Positions 41,688-50,649 of a DNA stretch of 64,000 nucleotides are shown piece by piece. Where the stretch lies: the NCBI RefSeq assembly GCF_000253255.1, contig NC_015583.1:496001-560000 (forward strand), written 5' to 3'. The translations under genes and the position numbers were made by a program. The stretch's first letter is position 1; each line of letters starts with the position of its first letter. The notes under the pieces were generated by a model. It made no database searches and was not told where the DNA came from. It worked only from the letters and a program-made list of their open reading frames with translations. This DNA comes from Novosphingobium sp. PP1Y. GTDB taxonomy: Bacteria; Pseudomonadota; Alphaproteobacteria; Sphingomonadales; Sphingomonadaceae.

Positions 41688-44021
41688 ATGATCGGCAACA
41701 AACACCTGAATTGCGCCCTGAAACTGCTTGTCACCGGTCTGCTCGCTTCGGCAAGCACGACAGCCCTGGCGCAGACGGCGCCTGATTCCGCAGGCGGCGA
41801 AGGCGGGGGTGCCCCGCAGAAGGCAAGCGGCCTTGAAGAAATCATCGTGACCGCAAGGCGCGTCTCGGAGTCGCTTCAGGATACCCCGGTCGCGGTTTCG
41901 GCCTTCACTGCCTCGGCTATCGACAACAAGTTCGCAACCGACATCCGCGGACTTGCCGGGGACGTGCCGAACGTGGTCATCACCAATGTCCCGGGCTTCA
42001 ACGCCGCCTCGATCGGCATTCGCGGCCAGTCCACCGGCGACATCATCCTGACTTTCGAGCCGGCCGTTGCGGTCGTCGTCGATGACTTCGTGCTTGCCCA
42101 TGTGCAAACCCAGCTCTTCGACCTCTTCGATATCGACCGCATCGAAGTCCTGCGCGGACCGCAGGGAACACTGTTCGGCAAGAACACCGTCGGCGGCGTC
42201 GTCAATGTGATCACCAAGCGCCCCGAACCGGGCTTCAGCGGAGAGGTCCGTCTGGGCTATTCCAGCTTCAATACCAAGGACGTGAAGGCGGCGATCAACA
42301 TCCCCTTCACCGACAACCTCTATTTCCGCGCTGCCGGTTCGTTCCAGGAGAGCGACGGCTATTACCACTTGACAAAGAACAACGACGTCGACGGTATCCA
42401 GGGCGTCCCGGGTCGCGGACAGCGCTGGGGCGGATCGAAGTATTTCAGTGGCCGCGCCAAGCTGCTGTGGGAGCCGACCGCCGACACCAACATCATGGCC
42501 ACTTATGAGATCCTGCGCGATCGCGGGGATTCTCCGCCCTCGGTGAACGAGACGCCGCCGGGTTTCCTGTTCGATGTCCTGGGCTTCCCGGGCATCCAGA
42601 CGACCGGCGCCAGCCCCTTCGATACCGGCACGACCCTATGCCAAGGTTCGGCCACGGCAGCGACCTGTCCCGGCACCCTGAGCGGGCACCGCATCGATGT
42701 GGACGGGCTGTACCTGCGCGGCGAGCACACTCTTGAAGGCGCGGGCACGATCACCGTGGTCGGCGGTTGGCGCCGGGTGAAATCGTCGCTGCCATCAGAC
42801 TACACCGGTGAGAACGCCTACCTGTTCGTCTCCACCCGCGACGATACGCGCAAGCAGTACAGCGTCGAGGCACGATTCTCCTCGGACTTCTCCGATCGTA
42901 TCAAATTCACGGTCGGCGCGATGTACTGGGGCCAGAAGATGGACGCCAATGCGACCAGCTTCCTTGGCTTCCTGCGCTTCCTCGGCGATCCGACCGCGCT
43001 CACCGATCCCAACCTGTCGACGGCCAACTACAAGGTTGATTCCTATGCGGTATTCGGTGAGGCCGAATACAAAGTGGCCGATCCGTTCTCGATCTTCGTC
43101 GGGGCGCGCTACACCAAGGAGAACAAGAGCTTCGCGGTGCAGCCGCAGGTTCGCCGTTCGCTGGTCGAAACCGGGTTCTGGCCGCAGTATACCGACAGCG
43201 CCAAGTTCGATCGCCCTACCATGCGCGCGGGCTATCGCTGGGAAATCGCGCCGGGGATCAACAACTATTTCACCTATAGCCAGGGCTACAAGTCGGGCGG
43301 TTACAACGAACAGGCGATGTCGGCCACGTCCGCGCTGCCTTTCAAGGAAGAAACCGCTGACAGCTTCGAGTTCGGCCTGAAGACGGAAACGGCGGATCGC
43401 GTCCTGCGCGTCAACCTTGCCGCTTTCTACGTGAAGTACAACGATCTCCAGCGAGATGCCGTCGTTCCCTTCATCGATCCGATCACCGGTCTGCCGGGAC
43501 AGGAGACCCGCACCACCAACGCTGGCAAGGCCAAGGTCTACGGTCTTGAAGTCGAGGCGTCGGCTGCCCCCACCGAGGGGCTGACGCTCGGTGCCGCGCT
43601 CGGCTGGCAGCGAGCCAAGTACCTCGAGTTCTTTACCGACGTGGATGGCGATGGCACCAATGACGATGCGTCCTATCTTCACTTGCGCAATGCGCCCAAG
43701 TGGACGCTCAGCGGCAATGCCCGTTACGAATTCCCGCCGGCGGAATGGGGTACCATCGCGCTGAGTGCCGATGTGAACTACCAGTCTGAATTCGAATCCA
43801 CGACGCTCAATGCCGATTACTCGCAGGGCGAGGCGCGCACTCTGGTCGGGGCGAGCATCGCCTGGACCGATCCCGGCGACAGGTATCGCATCGCCATATT
43901 CGGTCGCAACCTGCTGGATGAAGTCTATCGCGTTTCGGCCAACTCGGTTGCCGGCCTGTTCAACTTCACGAACTACGCACCGCCGCGCTCCTTCGGCGTC
44001 GAAGGCTCGGCGAAGTTCTGA
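41688..44021 (+). CDS. TonB-dependent outer-membrane receptor
   Basis: A 777-residue receptor. The signal peptide ends ...TTALAQ, and the TonB-box-like segment LEEIIVTARRV precedes a plug with VLRGPQGTLFGKNTVGGVVNV. The barrel closes with FGVEGSAKF. GAGGGGAACGTT precedes the ATG at 41,688. It is similar in organisation to the receptor at 34,027 and probably takes up a related compound. It ends at a long hairpin shared with a convergent gene. Confidence 0.92.
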   Translation: MIGNKHLNCALKLLVTGLLASASTTALAQTAPDSAGGEGGGAPQKASGLEEIIVTARRVSESLQDTPVAVSAFTASAIDNKFATDIRGLAGDVPNVVITNVPGFNAASIGIRGQSTGDIILTFEPAVAVVVDDFVLAHVQTQLFDLFDIDRIEVLRGPQGTLFGKNTVGGVVNVITKRPEPGFSGEVRLGYSSFNTKDVKAAINIPFTDNLYFRAAGSFQESDGYYHLTKNNDVDGIQGVPGRGQRWGGSKYFSGRAKLLWEPTADTNIMATYEILRDRGDSPPSVNETPPGFLFDVLGFPGIQTTGASPFDTGTTLCQGSATAATCPGTLSGHRIDVDGLYLRGEHTLEGAGTITVVGGWRRVKSSLPSDYTGENAYLFVSTRDDTRKQYSVEARFSSDFSDRIKFTVGAMYWGQKMDANATSFLGFLRFLGDPTALTDPNLSTANYKVDSYAVFGEAEYKVADPFSIFVGARYTKENKSFAVQPQVRRSLVETGFWPQYTDSAKFDRPTMRAGYRWEIAPGINNYFTYSQGYKSGGYNEQAMSATSALPFKEETADSFEFGLKTETADRVLRVNLAAFYVKYNDLQRDAVVPFIDPITGLPGQETRTTNAGKAKVYGLEVEASAAPTEGLTLGAALGWQRAKYLEFFTDVDGDGTNDDASYLHLRNAPKWTLSGNARYEFPPAEWGTIALSADVNYQSEFESTTLNADYSQGEARTLVGASIAWTDPGDRYRIAIFGRNLLDEVYRVSANSVAGLFNFTNYAPPRSFGVEGSAKF

Positions 44022-44065
44022 TCGATGGTGCCGGGGGCCTCTCCTTGCCTCAGCGCCAGCGGTCG

Positions 44066-44100
44066 TCCCCCGGGGCGGATCCCGTTCCCGCCCCGGGGGA
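44066..44100. terminator. Bidirectional hairpin between convergent genes
   Basis: A perfect 12-bp stem, TCCCCCGGGGCG (44,066-44,077) with CGCCCCGGGGGA (44,089-44,100), around an 11-nt loop. It lies between the receptor stop (44,021) and the stop of the TPR gene (44,112). No clear T-run follows. Confidence 0.65.
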
Positions 44101-44111
44101 GTGCCTTTGCG

Positions 44112-45626
44112 CTATCGCAGGCGATGCGGCTGGCCGACGCCTGCCGGCACGAGATCGAAGGCAAAGCTGACGCGTTCCTCACTGCCGCCGAAAGGCATCG
44201 TGGCGTGCCAGAGGTAGGAGGGAAACAGGATCATGCGGCCCGCGCGAGGTTGCATCACATGCGTCGGGCCGCCACCGCCAAGTTCACGCGGAAGGATACC
44301 GATGGCGAAGGCGCCTTCGTCGTTGCTATCTGCGGGGGGCGTGTATTCGGGGTAATAGACCCCGGAAATCCAGTTTGGCGCATGAATATGCGCGCCGACT
44401 TCTCCACCGGGGCGCAGGATCGTGCCCCACAGGGTCAGGCTCCATTCGGCAGGCAGGGCGCGGAGAAAGGGATGGTCGGTCGCCATTGCGGCAAGACGCG
44501 CGTGCTCGTCGGCAAGCCTCGCCGCAGCGAGGGCACACAGGGCCGCGATGGCGGGGCTCTGTGCCTTGGCCAAGTCGTCGCTCTGCCGTCCGCCCCGGGT
44601 TACCAGGCCTTCGGGTTCTTCGGTGAGCGAGGGTTGGTTGCGCAGCTCATTGACGAGGTGGGCATTGAACTGGCGCAGATCGGCAAAGCCGGAAACGGCC
44701 TCGATGTCGTGCACCGTCACGAAACGGTCGATCGCCATAAGCGCGTCGCGTTCCTTGGCGCGGCCCAGTCTTTCCAGCGCCGCGAGCGAGAGAGCAAGCG
44801 GCGTGGTGATCGACGGCGAGGCGCTCTGAAGGCAGCCGCTGACCTCCAGGGCATCTTCGAAACGCTGGGCGCGTATAAGCGCGCGGGTGAGATTTACGCC
44901 CAGCACGTGGCTGGGCGCAGCAGGATCGAAACCGGTGCGGAAGGCCTCGGCAGCGCCCCGGGCATCGCCTGCGGCTTCGCGCAGCAGCCCGAGCTGGTTC
45001 GTCGCGCGGACATGGCCGGGAATGGCGTTCAGCACCTGCCGGGCGAGGGTTTCAGCCTCTTCCCGGCGACCGAGCGCGGCAAGCGCATCGACAAGGTTGA
45101 GCGCGCTTTCGGCATGGCCGGGCCTTGCATCGAGCGCCAGCCGGTAATGGCGCGCGGCCTCTTCGTGCCGGCCGAGGCGGGAGAGCGCCACGCCCAGGTT
45201 GAGGTGCGCATCGGGATGGCCCGGTGCAGCCTTGAGCGCGGCTTCAAGTGTATCGACTGCCTCGCCGTATTGCTGCGCGGCGATCAGGCAGGAACCCAGG
45301 TTCGCCAACGTGGCCGCATGGCCCGGCCGCAGCTTGAGGGCCGCGCGAAAGGCGGCCAGGGCTTCGACGATGGCGCCCTTGTTCTTGAGCGCGACGGCAA
45401 GGTTCTGATGCCGGCCCGGATCGCCGGGATCGGCGTCGCGCGCTGCGGTGAAGGCGGCGATGGCTTCATCGCTCTCGCCCGTGCGCTGGGCAACGATGCC
45501 GGCCAGTGTCAGCGCGTCCGCATCGCCCGGTGCGGTTTCCAGCAGCCGCGCAATCAGCGGCCTTGCCGCTTTCGGCTTCGGCCCCTGCGCCGCCCTTGCA
45601 GCTTCTTCCAGCAATTGCCCCCACAT
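44112..45626 (-). CDS. TPR protein with C-terminal 2-oxoglutarate/Fe(II) oxygenase domain
   Basis: A 504-residue protein. Residues about 1-290 are tetratricopeptide repeats (for example FRAALKLRPGHAATLANLGSC, ARHYRLALDARPGHAESALN). Residues about 380-500 resemble the 2OG-Fe(II) oxygenase group PF13759, with GAHIHAPNWISGVYYPEY, GRMILFPSYLWHATMPF and VSFAFDLVP giving the iron and 2-oxoglutarate ligands. The TPR part suggests a protein substrate or partner. It is read against the surrounding catabolic genes; its start lies only 17 bp from the start of the divergent ABM gene, so promoters must overlap coding sequence. Confidence 0.82.
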   Translation of the reverse strand: MWGQLLEEAARAAQGPKPKAARPLIARLLETAPGDADALTLAGIVAQRTGESDEAIAAFTAARDADPGDPGRHQNLAVALKNKGAIVEALAAFRAALKLRPGHAATLANLGSCLIAAQQYGEAVDTLEAALKAAPGHPDAHLNLGVALSRLGRHEEAARHYRLALDARPGHAESALNLVDALAALGRREEAETLARQVLNAIPGHVRATNQLGLLREAAGDARGAAEAFRTGFDPAAPSHVLGVNLTRALIRAQRFEDALEVSGCLQSASPSITTPLALSLAALERLGRAKERDALMAIDRFVTVHDIEAVSGFADLRQFNAHLVNELRNQPSLTEEPEGLVTRGGRQSDDLAKAQSPAIAALCALAAARLADEHARLAAMATDHPFLRALPAEWSLTLWGTILRPGGEVGAHIHAPNWISGVYYPEYTPPADSNDEGAFAIGILPRELGGGGPTHVMQPRAGRMILFPSYLWHATMPFGGSEERVSFAFDLVPAGVGQPHRLR

Positions 45627-45643
45627 ACGGAAAGGTCTCTCCC

Positions 45644-45961
45644 ATGATTGGCGTCATCATGCATGTCCGCACCAAGCCGGACAAGACGGAGCGCTTCATC
45701 GAGCTGATTACCCAGCTGCAGAAGGACGTACGCGCGAACGAGACGGAGACCCTGCTGTTCCAGGTCATGCGCTCCGAAACCGAGCCCAATGCCTTTGCCT
45801 TTACCGAGATGTTCACCAGTCACCAGGCGTGGAAGGACCACGCCAGCCGGCCTTACCACGTCGCGATGGCGGACGAAGGTTGGTCCTGCATCGACGGGGA
45901 GGCCGACATTCGCAGCTTCGAGCTGCTTGGAGATGCACCAGTTATGGGAGAGACTGCATGA
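45644..45961 (+). CDS. ABM domain protein
   Basis: A 105-residue ABM-type protein: IGVIMHVRTKPDKTERFIELITQLQ, QVMRSETEPNAFAFTEMFTSHQAWKDH. GGAAAGG precedes the ATG. First gene of an eight-gene operon. It is a third ABM protein in the region, related in type to those at 32,571 and 32,872. It overlaps the next gene by 4 bp. Confidence 0.82.
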   Translation: MIGVIMHVRTKPDKTERFIELITQLQKDVRANETETLLFQVMRSETEPNAFAFTEMFTSHQAWKDHASRPYHVAMADEGWSCIDGEADIRSFELLGDAPVMGETA

Positions 45962-46749
45962 TCGGATCGCTTGAAGGACGCATTGCCCTTGTCACAGGAT
46001 GCACCGGGGGGATCGGCAAGGAAACCAGCCGTGCCCTGGGGGCGGCCGGCGCCACGGTGATCGGGGCGGACCTGCCCGAGGACGGCGGCGGCTGGAACGA
46101 GGGCATCGAGTCCTCTGCCTATCACCGGCTGGACGTTACCGACGAGGCGTCCTGGCAGCATGTCATCGCCGCAGTCGAGCGCGATCACGGCAAACTCGAC
46201 GTCCTTGTCCATGTCGCGGGCATCGTCGTCGTCGAGAAGCTCGAGAATACCTCGCTCGAACAGTGGCGCAAACAGATGGCGGTGAATGTCGACGGTGTGT
46301 TCCTCGGAACCAAGGTGGCCATTCCGCTGATGAGCCGCTCTGGACAGCAACTGCCGCATGGCGCGTCCATCGTCGTCATCTCCTCGGTCGCAGGCCTGAT
46401 CGGTTCGCCGCTGCATACCGGCTATTGTGCGTCCAAGGGCGCGGTACGGCTGTTCGCAAAGGCCTGCGCAATGGAGTTCTCCGCTCTTGGCTACAAGGTG
46501 CGCTTCAACAGCGTTCACCCCAGCGGCGTGAAGACGGGTATGGTCGATCACATCCTGCAGCGCTTCGTCGACAACGGCTTTGCCGAGAGTGTCGAACAGG
46601 CTGCCGAAGGCCTTGCCCCGGCCCATCCGATCGGGCGCATGGCCGAGCCCATCGACATCGCCAAGGCCGTGCGATTCCTCGCATCGGATGAATCGGGGTA
46701 TATGCATGGATCGGAGCTCGTCGTGGACGGCGGCTACACCGCGCAGTGA
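45958..46749 (+). CDS. Short-chain dehydrogenase/reductase
   Basis: A 263-residue SDR. The cofactor motif is TGCTGGIGKE, the catalytic Ser lies in VISSVAG, and the Tyr/Lys pair lies in YCASK. The C-terminus is the standard GSELVVDGGYTAQ. Probably NAD-dependent, oxidising a secondary alcohol. ATGA overlap with the ABM gene; 93 bp before the cupin gene. Confidence 0.9.
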   Translation: MIGSLEGRIALVTGCTGGIGKETSRALGAAGATVIGADLPEDGGGWNEGIESSAYHRLDVTDEASWQHVIAAVERDHGKLDVLVHVAGIVVVEKLENTSLEQWRKQMAVNVDGVFLGTKVAIPLMSRSGQQLPHGASIVVISSVAGLIGSPLHTGYCASKGAVRLFAKACAMEFSALGYKVRFNSVHPSGVKTGMVDHILQRFVDNGFAESVEQAAEGLAPAHPIGRMAEPIDIAKAVRFLASDESGYMHGSELVVDGGYTAQ

Positions 46750-46842
46750 CCCCATTTCGCCGGTAGGCTGACCCATTTCTCAGCTGACGTGCACACGGCG
46801 CTGCCAGCACAAGACAGAACAGAGCCAAAGAGGAGAGCGACC

Positions 46843-47301
46843 ATGACGAAAGAACACGATCCGGGAAAACTGGGTGACCTCATCGTCAACATCAACGACT
46901 GCCGCGAAGTCGAGCTCGGCACGGGCACGACGATCCGATTGCTGCGCTACAGCGAGGAAACCGGCGACTGGGTCTTGTGGGTCCACATGGAGCCGGGCGC
47001 AACTTTCGCGCCGCACTGGCATCTCGGGCACGGGCAGTATTTCGTGACCAAGGGCGAACTGATCTACGACGTCGGCTCGGCGCCGGCAGGGACCTACGGA
47101 TACGAGCCGATCGGTTCTCGACACAGCGAAGCGCGCTGCGATGAAGTCACCGAATATCTGTTCATGGGCCACGGCGCAGTGGCCTTCACGGAAGAGAACG
47201 GCGAGATCCGCTTCATCCTCAATCATGAGTTCCTGCGGGATGTCGCCAGCGGTGAGGTTCGCTCCAACATCGCCAACGAAGGAATGGAAGAAGCGGCATG
47301 A
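46843..47301 (+). CDS. Cupin-domain protein (ChrR/acetylacetone-dioxygenase-like)
   Basis: A 152-residue cupin. Metal-ligand motif candidates are PGATFAPHWHLGHGQYFVTKGELIYD (about 65-90), with several His and a Glu. It resembles the small cupins related to acetylacetone-cleaving enzyme and dihydroxyacetophenone dioxygenase, which cleave C-C bonds next to carbonyls, but sensor-type cupins share the fold. AAAGAGGAGAGCGACC precedes the ATG. Overlaps the M24 gene by 4 bp. Confidence 0.75.
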   Translation: MTKEHDPGKLGDLIVNINDCREVELGTGTTIRLLRYSEETGDWVLWVHMEPGATFAPHWHLGHGQYFVTKGELIYDVGSAPAGTYGYEPIGSRHSEARCDEVTEYLFMGHGAVAFTEENGEIRFILNHEFLRDVASGEVRSNIANEGMEEAA

Positions 47302-48611
47302 CGAGCGCGTCCAACCCGCGCGCGGACCGCCTGCGCGCCATGCTTGCCGCGGAAGGGCTGGACGCAGTCGTGCTCAGCCACCCGCACGATGTGCGCTATG
47401 CGACGGGCTATCACTCCGTCCTCGAACGTTGGGGCCAGATGGAGCCGGTGGCCGCCGCGATCGTCTACGCCGATCCGGACAAGCCGCTTACCCTGGTCAT
47501 TCCCGAGGCGAACCTGGGCATCGTCGCCGTCCTCAACCGTCAGGAAAAACGCTGTACCTTCGGGGAAGTGCGCACGTTCGAGATGCTCAACTTCTGCGAG
47601 GTGAGCCGCTACATCGATCCCGATCGCAAGGGTGGGCAACTGGCGCACGATGCCATGTCGCTGGCCGGGGCGATTGCTGGAGAGTGCCAGGGCGACATCG
47701 TCGCCGCGATCGCTTCGGCATTGGCCGATAACGGCATGACCGGAAAGGCGATCGGCTTCGATGAGCCACGCGTGTCGGAGAAGCTGCGCTCACGGCTGGA
47801 GCACCGGTACTCGGACGCGCTCGACTTCCTGATCCGGGTGCGGGTCGTCAAGACCGAAGAGGAACTGGCGCGCTATCGCAAGGTGGGCAGGATTGCCGAC
47901 GCGATCATCGCCCATGCCGGCTCACTTCTTCATGAAGGTGCGGACTGGAACGACGTGCAGGCGCGCATCTGCGATTTCATGGTCCGCCACGAAGTCATCC
48001 CCGTCGACGAAGGCGCCATGCTCTTCGGCGGCGCATACGAGCAGGATGACTTCATCCCGGACCTGTTCCGCACCCAGGGCAACCGGGCCCTGCGGCGCGG
48101 CGATATCGTCATCCTCGAAACCCAGGGCATCCACGATGGTTTCTGGGTCGACATCAACCGCACCGCCGTCATCGGCGAGCCGAGCGCTGAATACCGCCGC
48201 CAGCACGATATCCTGCGCGACGCCTTCCTGATTATGGTGGAGCAGCTGCGTCCGGGCGTCCGCACCGCCGACCTCCCGCAGATCGGGTATGAATACCTGA
48301 AGTCGAAGGGCGTGGCCACGCCGGAGAAGCTGCTGGTCGTCGCCCACGGGATCGGCCTCATGCCGCTCGAAATCCCGCTGCCCTATCCTTCCGCCGGCCT
48401 TGCCGGGGTGAAGCAAGGCTTCGTCCTCGAGGAGGACATGCTGATCTCGCTCGACAGTCTCTACTTCGGCGCGAAGCTCGGCCCCTGCCACATGGAAAAC
48501 GTCTACGCGATCACGAAGGACGGGCCTGAGTCGATGTACCAGGCCCCGCTCGAACTGATCGTTGCCCAAACCGCGGACCGCGCCATGGCGCAGCCTGCCG
48601 GTGCTGCTTGA
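47298..48611 (+). CDS. M24-family (pita-bread fold) hydrolase with altered metal ligands
   Basis: A 437-residue protein with a creatinase-type N-terminal domain and an M24 C-terminal domain. The five metal-ligand positions read Glu274 (VILETQG), Asp285 (WVDINRT), His350 (AHGIGL), Asp386 (ISLDSL) and Glu400 (MENVY). Standard M24 peptidases have Asp, Asp, His, Glu, Glu, so two positions are exchanged. M24 relatives such as creatinase, ectoine hydrolase and DddP have lost peptidase activity, so this may cleave a non-peptide C-N, C-O or C-S bond. Fourth gene of the operon. Confidence 0.78.
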   Translation: MTSASNPRADRLRAMLAAEGLDAVVLSHPHDVRYATGYHSVLERWGQMEPVAAAIVYADPDKPLTLVIPEANLGIVAVLNRQEKRCTFGEVRTFEMLNFCEVSRYIDPDRKGGQLAHDAMSLAGAIAGECQGDIVAAIASALADNGMTGKAIGFDEPRVSEKLRSRLEHRYSDALDFLIRVRVVKTEEELARYRKVGRIADAIIAHAGSLLHEGADWNDVQARICDFMVRHEVIPVDEGAMLFGGAYEQDDFIPDLFRTQGNRALRRGDIVILETQGIHDGFWVDINRTAVIGEPSAEYRRQHDILRDAFLIMVEQLRPGVRTADLPQIGYEYLKSKGVATPEKLLVVAHGIGLMPLEIPLPYPSAGLAGVKQGFVLEEDMLISLDSLYFGAKLGPCHMENVYAITKDGPESMYQAPLELIVAQTADRAMAQPAGAA

Positions 48612-48626
48612 GAGAGGAACGATAAG

Positions 48627-49631
48627 ATGAGCCTTGCAGGCGACAACGATCGCAAGATCGAGAAGTACCGGCGGATGCAGCGCATTCGCCAGTTCGAAGC
48701 GAAGGCGGAGGCCATCCATGCCCAGGGCGAGATTCCGGGCGCCCTGCATACGTACGCGGGAATGGAAGCCTCTGGCGTCGGCGCCTGCATGGCGCTGCGC
48801 GACGACGACTACATGGTCGGCAATCACCGCAGTCACGGGCATCCGATCGCCAAGGGCGCGGCCCTGCGCCCGCTCATGGCCGAGCTGCTCGGCAAGGCGA
48901 CCGGCGTGTGCAAGGGCAAGGGCGGCTCGATGCACCTGTCCGATTTCGCGATGGGCAGCCTTGGCGAGACGAGCATCGTCGGATCGGGCGCCCCTGTCGC
49001 CGCAGGCGCGGCACTGGGCGCCAAGCTGCAGGGGCTGGACCGCGTGGCGCTCTGCTTTTTCGGCGATGGCGCGTCGAGCGAAGGCGCGGTGCATGAAGGC
49101 ATGAACCTGGCCGCAGTGTGGAAGCTGCCCGCGATCTTCGTATGCGAGAACAACCGCTTCGGCATGTCCACGCCGACCAGCCATGCCGTTGCCGGCGAGA
49201 ATGTGGCGGATCGCGCCAAGGGCTATGGCATTCCCGGCGTGATCGTCGACGGACAGGATGTCGACGCCGTGGAGGATGCGGTGCGCGAGGCCGTCGATCG
49301 TGCCCGCGCAGGGCTGGGGCCGACGCTGATCGAGACCAAGACCTATCGCTATGGCGATCATGCCGTGAACATGGGCCGCGAATTGACCCCGCGCGGACCG
49401 GAGCATGACGAGTGGCTCGGCCGGGACCCGATTGTGCTCTACCGGGCGCGGCTGGAAGCGGCCGGAGTGTCAGCCGACGATCTCGACGCCATCGAGAAGG
49501 CGGTTGCCGAAGAAGTGGCCGATGCGCTGAGCTTCGCGCGCGAAAGCGCTTATCCCGAATTCGAGGAAGCCTTCGATCATGTCCTGGTCGAGCGACTTCC
49601 CATTCCCGATGACGTCCGGGCCCACGCCTGA
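48627..49631 (+). CDS. Thiamine-dependent 2-oxoacid/acetoin dehydrogenase-type E1 alpha subunit
   Basis: A 334-residue E1 alpha. The thiamine diphosphate motif GDGASSEG...CENN is intact (about 147-175). The N-terminal half includes HRSHGHPIAKGAALRPLMAELLGK and GKGGSMHLSDF, shared with pyruvate and acetoin dehydrogenase E1 alpha. It should form an alpha2beta2 enzyme with the next gene product. The substrate could be a 2-oxo acid or an alpha-hydroxyketone. AGAGAGGAACGATAAG precedes the ATG. Confidence 0.9.
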   Translation: MSLAGDNDRKIEKYRRMQRIRQFEAKAEAIHAQGEIPGALHTYAGMEASGVGACMALRDDDYMVGNHRSHGHPIAKGAALRPLMAELLGKATGVCKGKGGSMHLSDFAMGSLGETSIVGSGAPVAAGAALGAKLQGLDRVALCFFGDGASSEGAVHEGMNLAAVWKLPAIFVCENNRFGMSTPTSHAVAGENVADRAKGYGIPGVIVDGQDVDAVEDAVREAVDRARAGLGPTLIETKTYRYGDHAVNMGRELTPRGPEHDEWLGRDPIVLYRARLEAAGVSADDLDAIEKAVAEEVADALSFARESAYPEFEEAFDHVLVERLPIPDDVRAHA

Positions 49632-49644
49632 GGAGGAGAGCGAC

Positions 49645-50637
49645 ATGGCAAAGGCAACCTATCTCGAAGCGATCCGGCAGGCCCAGATGGAGGAGATGCA
49701 GCGCGACGAACGCGTCTTCATGATGGGCGAGGATATTCGCTGCAATGTCTTCGGGACCACGACCGGCTTCGTCGACATGTTCGGCGAGGAACGCGTGCGC
49801 GACACGCCGATCTCGGAAAACGGTTTCATCGGCGCAGCCGGAGGTGCGGCGATGGTCGGCATGCGTCCGATCGTCGATGCCACGATTTCCTCGTTCCTGT
49901 TTCCGGCGATGGACCAGATCTGTTCGATCATCGCCAAGTCCCGCTACATCTACGGGGGGCAGGCGCGTCTGCCGCTGGTGCTGCGTTCATGCCTGTTCTA
50001 CGGCAATTCCAACGCGGCGCAGCACTCCGACCGGCCCTATTCCATGTTCATGAACATGCCTGGCCTCAAGATCATCGCCCCCTCCAATGCCTATGACATG
50101 AAGGGGCTGCTCAAGGGCGCGGTGCGCGATGACAATCCCGTCCTCAGCTTCGAGGATTCGACCTGCTGGATGAACAAGTCCGAGCTTCCCGACGATCCCG
50201 ATTTCGTGATTCCGCTGGGTAAGGGCGATATCAAGCGCGAAGGCACCGACATCAGTGTCATTGGTGTTGCCGGCGGCGTCAACGTGGCTCTCAAGGCCGC
50301 CGAGCAGCTGGCCAGGGAAGGCATCTCGATCGAAGTTGTCGACCCGCGCACGCTGGCCCCGCTCGATCGCGACCTGATCGTGCAGTCGGTGCGCAAGACA
50401 GGCCGCGCGATCTGCGTCGATCCCGCGCACATGACGTGCAGCGCGGCCAGCGAGATTTCGGCCACGATCGTGGAACATGCGTTTCACGCCCTGCGCGCTC
50501 CCGTCGTGCGCGTCACGACGCCGGATACCCATCTGCCGTTCAGTCCGCACATCGAAAAGCCGCTCTATCCCTCGGTCGAGCGGATCGTCGATGCCGCCCG
50601 CAGGCTTGTCGGCGCGGCCGCATCGGTTCCGGCCTGA
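49645..50637 (+). CDS. Thiamine-dependent dehydrogenase E1 beta subunit
   Basis: A 330-residue E1 beta. The N-terminal segment QRDERVFMMGEDI and the RVRDTPISENGFIGAAGGAA stretch are those of pyruvate/acetoin E1 beta, and the C-terminal transketolase domain contains GVAGGVNVALKAAEQL, SIEVVDPRTLAPLD. GAGGAGGAGAGCGAC precedes the ATG at 49,645. It lies 13 bp after E1 alpha and 12 bp before the lipoyl gene, so the three are translated together. Confidence 0.91.
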   Translation: MAKATYLEAIRQAQMEEMQRDERVFMMGEDIRCNVFGTTTGFVDMFGEERVRDTPISENGFIGAAGGAAMVGMRPIVDATISSFLFPAMDQICSIIAKSRYIYGGQARLPLVLRSCLFYGNSNAAQHSDRPYSMFMNMPGLKIIAPSNAYDMKGLLKGAVRDDNPVLSFEDSTCWMNKSELPDDPDFVIPLGKGDIKREGTDISVIGVAGGVNVALKAAEQLAREGISIEVVDPRTLAPLDRDLIVQSVRKTGRAICVDPAHMTCSAASEISATIVEHAFHALRAPVVRVTTPDTHLPFSPHIEKPLYPSVERIVDAARRLVGAAASVPA

Positions 50638-50649
50638 GGAGGAAGACGC

